IMG/VR virus record: IMGVR_UViG_3300048033_001096
Span: 1-64,000 of that record
Strand: one strand, 5' to 3'
Length of the DNA stretch: 64,000 bases
From: a virus
The notes under the pieces are model-generated. The model saw only the letters and a program-made list of their open reading frames with translations. It was not told the origin of the DNA and made no database searches. Position 1 is the stretch's first letter, and each line of letters begins with the position of its first letter. A program made the position numbers and the translations under genes. Shown here piece by piece: positions 61,423 to 64,000 of this stretch.

Positions 61423-63390
61423 CTAAAGTACTGTGGTTCGCTGCCACGTCCATACTCCGCTATTTGCTTCAAATTCCATGATTGCTCTATCAGGAACAAA
61501 TCCTGCACTTGCCGATACTGGTAAAAAGTCAATATCTTGAAGTACTGATTCGTCGCTATTATTGTTATCTTTATCAACAGCAATATACGACTTTCTTACA
61601 GCACTAATCTGTGGACCGCTAGGATTATCTGGATCATCAACTAATTGGTCTACGTCAATTCCTGTAACTGTTGTTTGTGAATAACTTGTACAATATACTT
61701 TAGCAAGTGTACCGTTTTCTTTTTGGTTAGCAGGATAAAGCTGTTGTATTACATCTTTAACATTATTGTACGGACCGCCTGATCCAAAACTTATTTCTGG
61801 ATTTGCATAACCAGTAACATCTAATGATACTACTAATGGTTCTGCTTTAATTTCAGCATCAACATATTCTTTTGTAGTTACTGAGCTATCTGACGATTCT
61901 GGAGTACCGTCCCTTAAGAATATTCTGTTACTAATTGGTGTTAAAACACCTTCAATTCTATTATTATTAACTGTTATAACACCATTAGAATTAATATTTA
62001 ACGGGTTAGTTGTTGTTAATGTTGCACCATTTAAATTAAAATTATCAACATTTATATATTGTAATGTACCAACTCTTACCAAGCCTTCAGCATACAACAC
62101 ACTTTGGTCTATTGTATCTTCGGATATTTTATTAATCCCATTAATTTTATAAGATGGTGATAGTCCGTCTAAATCAAATGACTGATTAGATGTCCAACTG
62201 TTAGTATCATTAATCCACGAAATAGTTTTATTGCCGCCTGTAGACTTTAGTGTAATGCCGCCGCCATCTGTTAATATATTGTCGCCTGCTGCATCACCGT
62301 TTTCGTCGGTAGATAATTCAATATTTTTATCTCTTACTTGTAACGTTTGCGAATTTAAAAATGTACTAGTACCTTGTACTGTCATATCGCCTACAACTTC
62401 GAGATCACCGTTGATTCTAGAATCAATATTTACATCAAACCCAACTTGTGGATTATTAGTATAAATGCCAACACGTTTTACCGGAGTATTAACGTAAAAT
62501 ACATCATCAAATGTATTTGATCTTTTAGTTCGTATAACAAAATTCTTGTTTGTTTGTTGCGTTTCAAGTGTAGTAATATCTGATCGATTTCTATCAACTC
62601 TTAATGCTGAATAAACCGTATCACTAACTCCTACTGTTAGTCCTCTTTCGTCCTTAATTGCAAGAGATCCCAATGTACTGGTATCTCTGTCAGTTTTCAT
62701 AAAGTTTGCTTCTGTAAATTGCTCGTTTGCATCGTTAATTAACGATTGAGTACTTTGTGCAGTACCGTGCCAAGTAAATCCTGTATCAACTGGATTAAAT
62801 CCTCGTTTAATAAGTTGTCTTTTAGGAATGTTTGTGTCATCAGGATCGTCAGGATATCCAGTAATTTTTTCTAACGGTCTAAATTGGAATCTAGAATATA
62901 TACCAGTTAGTAGTCCCGAAATATACATAAACAATACAGTTTGGTCTTTTCCTGTGCTATCAATAACTGTCGAAGCTTCAATAGTAGTTTTACCTTGTTC
63001 GGCATTATATTGCGGACCAACTAGTACAACATCGGCGCCATCGTAAAAATACATTTTATTATTAAAACTATCAATCCAAATATCACCAGTTACTAAATTT
63101 GGTCGTGTTTGACTTACTATTGCTCCAGAAGCTGTTTTAAATGTTTCGCCTGTATATACTTTTAAACGCTCTTCAGCAGTATCATACCACAATTGTCCAA
63201 TTAATGGCGCACCTGGGGCACTTGTTTTAGCAAAGTTTTCAATTAGTTTAACAAAATTTTCGTTAACTGCTTCACCAAATCCTTTATAGTTTCGTCCAAT
63301 AAGTGTAAGGTCTGTAGAATTAGTATCTATCTGCCCATCTACTAAATCTACTAGTAACTCGCCGTTTGTTTTGTTAATTTTATAGCTCAT
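61423..63390 (-). CDS. Fibre-type virion protein
   Basis: A 655-residue structural protein. It shares its N-terminal 150 residues (NYKGFGEAVNENFVKLIENF, LIGQLWYDT, LVTGDIWIDS) with the gene downstream. The remainder is beta-rich, with a DGTPESSDSSVTTKEYVDAE segment typical of fibre shafts. Its start is on the base after the collar-protein gene ends. It probably contacts the baseplate or host surface. Confidence 0.8.
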   Translation of the reverse strand: MSYKINKTNGELLVDLVDGQIDTNSTDLTLIGRNYKGFGEAVNENFVKLIENFAKTSAPGAPLIGQLWYDTAEERLKVYTGETFKTASGAIVSQTRPNLVTGDIWIDSFNNKMYFYDGADVVLVGPQYNAEQGKTTIEASTVIDSTGKDQTVLFMYISGLLTGIYSRFQFRPLEKITGYPDDPDDTNIPKRQLIKRGFNPVDTGFTWHGTAQSTQSLINDANEQFTEANFMKTDRDTSTLGSLAIKDERGLTVGVSDTVYSALRVDRNRSDITTLETQQTNKNFVIRTKRSNTFDDVFYVNTPVKRVGIYTNNPQVGFDVNIDSRINGDLEVVGDMTVQGTSTFLNSQTLQVRDKNIELSTDENGDAAGDNILTDGGGITLKSTGGNKTISWINDTNSWTSNQSFDLDGLSPSYKINGINKISEDTIDQSVLYAEGLVRVGTLQYINVDNFNLNGATLTTTNPLNINSNGVITVNNNRIEGVLTPISNRIFLRDGTPESSDSSVTTKEYVDAEIKAEPLVVSLDVTGYANPEISFGSGGPYNNVKDVIQQLYPANQKENGTLAKVYCTSYSQTTVTGIDVDQLVDDPDNPSGPQISAVRKSYIAVDKDNNNSDESVLQDIDFLPVSASAGFVPDRAIMEFEANSGVWTWQRTTVL

Positions 63391-64000
63391 TATTCTCTTC
63401 CACCATATATAATATAATTCAATGTTAGAGTTGGCGGCATTACATTGAATCCGTCTTGATTAAAGTTCTCATTTCTGTCTTCAATATTACCACTATTTCT
63501 AAGTCTTTGTGCTGTATTAGCTGCAGAAGGTCCTTGGACTTGTTCAACATCTGTATCTGTTGTAGGATCTTGTCTATCTTGATAAACATAATATTGGTTA
63601 TTATCACTATCTTGCAAATCGTGTTTGTGACTTGGTATTTGATTAATGTTAATATTTTTTTCTTCAGCACCGTCAATTGCACCAATAACATCTGCTGACT
63701 GTGATTGCACAGTATTTGCTGAAGTTCCGCCCATGTTATCAGCACCTAGAGGCATTCTACCTCTTAAATCAGGTAATGCAAAATAACCTGGAGTTACTTG
63801 TGATGCTGGTTTAAAATTAAATCCAACTGCTGTAAATAATTCTTCCCATATGTTTTGATCTACTTCTCTACCGTCACAAATTAGCCAACCTGCCGGAGCT
63901 GAGTCGCCGCCATATGGTAAAATAACTCCTGCAGGAGTTCTTGGTATTGATTTTAAAAAATTATCTTTAGTAGTATGTTTTAGACCAGGTGTTGCTCCCT
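63390..64000 (-). CDS. Phage tail-collar fibre protein (partial, C-terminal end)
   Basis: The open frame runs to the window edge, so the gene begins outside. The visible part holds the tail-collar domain: GVILPYGGDSAPAGWLICDG, then FALPDLRGRMPLGAD and PSHKHD, ending in MPPTLTLNYIIYGG. This is the usual end of short tail fibres and collar proteins. The ATG at 63755 is internal and is not the start. It is translationally joined to the next structural gene. Confidence 0.85.
   Translation of the reverse strand, partial: GATPGLKHTTKDNFLKSIPRTPAGVILPYGGDSAPAGWLICDGREVDQNIWEELFTAVGFNFKPASQVTPGYFALPDLRGRMPLGADNMGGTSANTVQSQSADVIGAIDGAEEKNININQIPSHKHDLQDSDNNQYYVYQDRQDPTTDTDVEQVQGPSAANTAQRLRNSGNIEDRNENFNQDGFNVMPPTLTLNYIIYGGRE

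Noticed and set aside
61386-61583. A 65-codon minus-strand ORF at the end of the 655-residue fibre gene
   Set aside because: It lies almost entirely inside the fibre gene in another frame, and the promoter-like region at 61408-61415 is better explained as the late promoter of the next gene.
1-64000. tRNA genes, CRISPR arrays, insertion sequences, transposases or integrase genes
   Set aside because: None was recognised. The alternating strand blocks might suggest insertions, but no flanking repeats or transposase-like ORF were seen.

Overview
The window looks like part of the genome of a T4-like (myovirus-type) marine bacteriophage. The DNA is AT-rich. Genes are packed with ATGA or TAATG overlaps. 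Late-type promoters resembling TATAAATA precede several genes, and consensus sigma70 promoters precede others. The phage genes include a tail-collar fibre, several fibre or baseplate-type proteins, a FEN-like 5'-3' exonuclease (T4 RNase H type), and a MoxR ATPase paired with a metallopeptidase/VWA protein. A pelagic host such as SAR11 or another alphaproteobacterium is plausible, but the sequence does not prove a host. I saw no photosynthesis genes, tRNAs, CRISPR arrays or insertion sequences.

Layout. From 1 to 14.3 kb (+ strand) lie the end of a probable structural protein, a phosphoribosyltransferase, a HIT protein, two SGNH-like proteins, two 2OG-Fe(II) oxygenase-like proteins, FolE and QueE (7-deazaguanine synthesis), the exonuclease, small conserved-type phage proteins, the MoxR/VWA pair and a fibre protein. 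From 14.3 to 57.8 kb lies an accessory island of alternating-strand blocks: minus 14.3-20.9, plus 20.9-23.6, minus 23.6-29.1, plus 29.1-32.0, minus 32.0-36.5, plus 36.5-39.3, minus 39.3-57.8. From 57.8 to 64 kb (- strand) the genes are again structural: two pairs of paralogous fibre-like proteins and the end of a tail-collar protein. The island is therefore bracketed by virion fibre genes on both sides.

The island is the exciting part. The whole window encodes 16 recognisable radical SAM proteins, 15 of them in the island. Nine have the N-terminal Cys-rich 'twitch' layout; the rest are SPASM-like, B12-binding-like or QueE. It also encodes 12 proteins with 2OG-Fe(II) dioxygenase HxD...H signatures. 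One of these is fused to a cold-shock domain, and a second set forms a three-member paralogue family. Around them are six or seven glycosyltransferase-like proteins (one built from four degenerate copies of its own catalytic half), an AMP-forming ligase, a PRMT-like methyltransferase, a second methyltransferase, two GNAT-like proteins, two degenerate kinase-like proteins, three SDR proteins, a short UDP-sugar-dehydrogenase-like protein, a QueC-like PP-loop protein, a double DUF2061 membrane protein and a secreted outer-membrane beta-barrel candidate. No RiPP precursor peptide is evident. The most economical inference is a phage-encoded system that builds or decorates a surface polymer or protein, either the virion fibres that flank it or the infected cell's envelope. 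The substrate is not visible from sequence.

Regulation. Sigma70-type promoters (TTGACA, 16-17 bp, TATAAT-like) lie before folE, the exonuclease, moxR, the VWA gene, the large minus-strand island operon (57.8 kb) and the repeat glycosyltransferase (46.2 kb). TATAAATA-like late elements lie before fibre genes and before the AMP-ligase gene. At the three divergent junctions the late-like element sits close to the start codon with no Shine-Dalgarno. In four of the six cases its last base is exactly 6 positions before the A of the ATG, which suggests leaderless late mRNAs.
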